Assembly (NCBI GenBank): GCA_964023205.1
Contig: OZ026843.1
Span: 9,839,093-9,903,092, forward strand
DNA length: 64,000 nt
Direction: 5' to 3'
From: Lutraria lutraria
Taxonomy: Eukaryota; Mollusca; Bivalvia; Venerida; Mactridae
Both the position numbers and the translations under genes were made by a program. Positions within the stretch are counted from its first letter, which is position 1. Every line of letters starts with the position of its first letter. The notes beneath the pieces were generated by a model that saw nothing but the letters and a program-made list of their open reading frames with translations, was not told where the DNA came from and did not search any database. Shown in pieces: positions 63,838 through 64,000 of the stretch.

Positions 63838-64000
63838 GCCCTTCAGGGTGACCTTGACCTTAAAATGCACAGGTCCTGTAGAGGTTGTCATGAGGAACCA
63901 ACATATGAAGTTTGATGAATGTAGGTGAAAGTGTTTTGATTTTATAGGCAAGGTTAATGTTTGCTACAAACGAACAGACAGACAGTATGCCCCCCCCCCC
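63838..64000 (-). repeat. dispersed repeat, third copy, reverse, cut by window end
   Basis: The reverse complement of the 24074-24305 family: CAGGGTGACCTTGACC, GTTGTCATGAGGAACCAAC and TTTTGATTTTATAGGCAAGG, ending in GTATGC and a C-run at the window edge. Confidence 0.8.

Larger units (their letters stand above)
56600..64000. other. gene-free right flank
   Basis: No supported coding exon. Contents: a mariner relic (57095-57930), a pogo-like MITE (58880-59052), a SINE (59345-59612), a second-family MITE (60219-60382) and the start of a dispersed repeat running off the edge (63838-64000). The plus strand is A-rich from about 58700 on; no gene explains this. Two reading frames near 62 and 63 kb are of chance length. 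Confidence 0.5.

Noticed and set aside
63954..64000. Terminal C-run as a telomere-like or sequencing-error end
   Set aside because: It matches the G-run boundary of the dispersed repeat seen at 24074, so it is part of that element.

Overview
The window reads as AT-rich metazoan nuclear DNA, most probably from a bivalve mollusc. Genes are split by GT-AG introns. Short interspersed elements end in CAAA-type tails, TA-flanked MITEs and many minisatellites are present, and the proteins are animal families: Hedgehog, C-type lectin-like receptors and an SLC45 transporter. I assembled four multi-exon genes by hand, and in all four every junction keeps phase. The species cannot be named from sequence alone. 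One 200-base run of N (22402-22601) is a scaffold gap.

Layout. (1) 3412-22103, plus strand: a complete but divergent hedgehog gene in four exons with a 15.6-kb first intron. (2) 22104-26934: repeats and a LINE relic, no gene. (3) 26935-36738, plus strand: an 11-exon single-pass receptor of 588 residues. It has two C-type lectin-like domains (CTLDs), and the first is interrupted by a complete WSC domain carried on its own phase 1-1 exons. It ends in a transmembrane helix and a long tail rich in tyrosine motifs. (4) 37072-49067: no supported gene; foldback elements, pogo-like MITEs and minisatellites. (5) 49068-51642, plus strand: an SLC45-family sugar transporter, three coding exons, 665 residues. 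(6) 51643-55188: tandem and inverted repeats. (7) 55189-56595, minus strand: a 366-residue membrane-anchored or secreted coiled-coil C-type lectin in two exons. (8) 56600-64000: a mariner relic, MITEs and SINEs, no supported gene.

The genes are separate transcription units. Nothing in the sequence links them functionally, apart from two of the four being lectin-type surface or secreted proteins. The most unusual item is the WSC-inside-CTLD receptor. The inserted exons total 312 nt (104 codons) and can be removed without changing frame, so one locus could make a plain two-lectin receptor and a WSC-bearing form. The Hedgehog is unusual as well: all Hint catalytic and zinc-site residues are kept, but the usual N-terminal CGPGRG is missing, seven residues are inserted after NQWPG, and there is an extra intron in the region that is usually exon 2.
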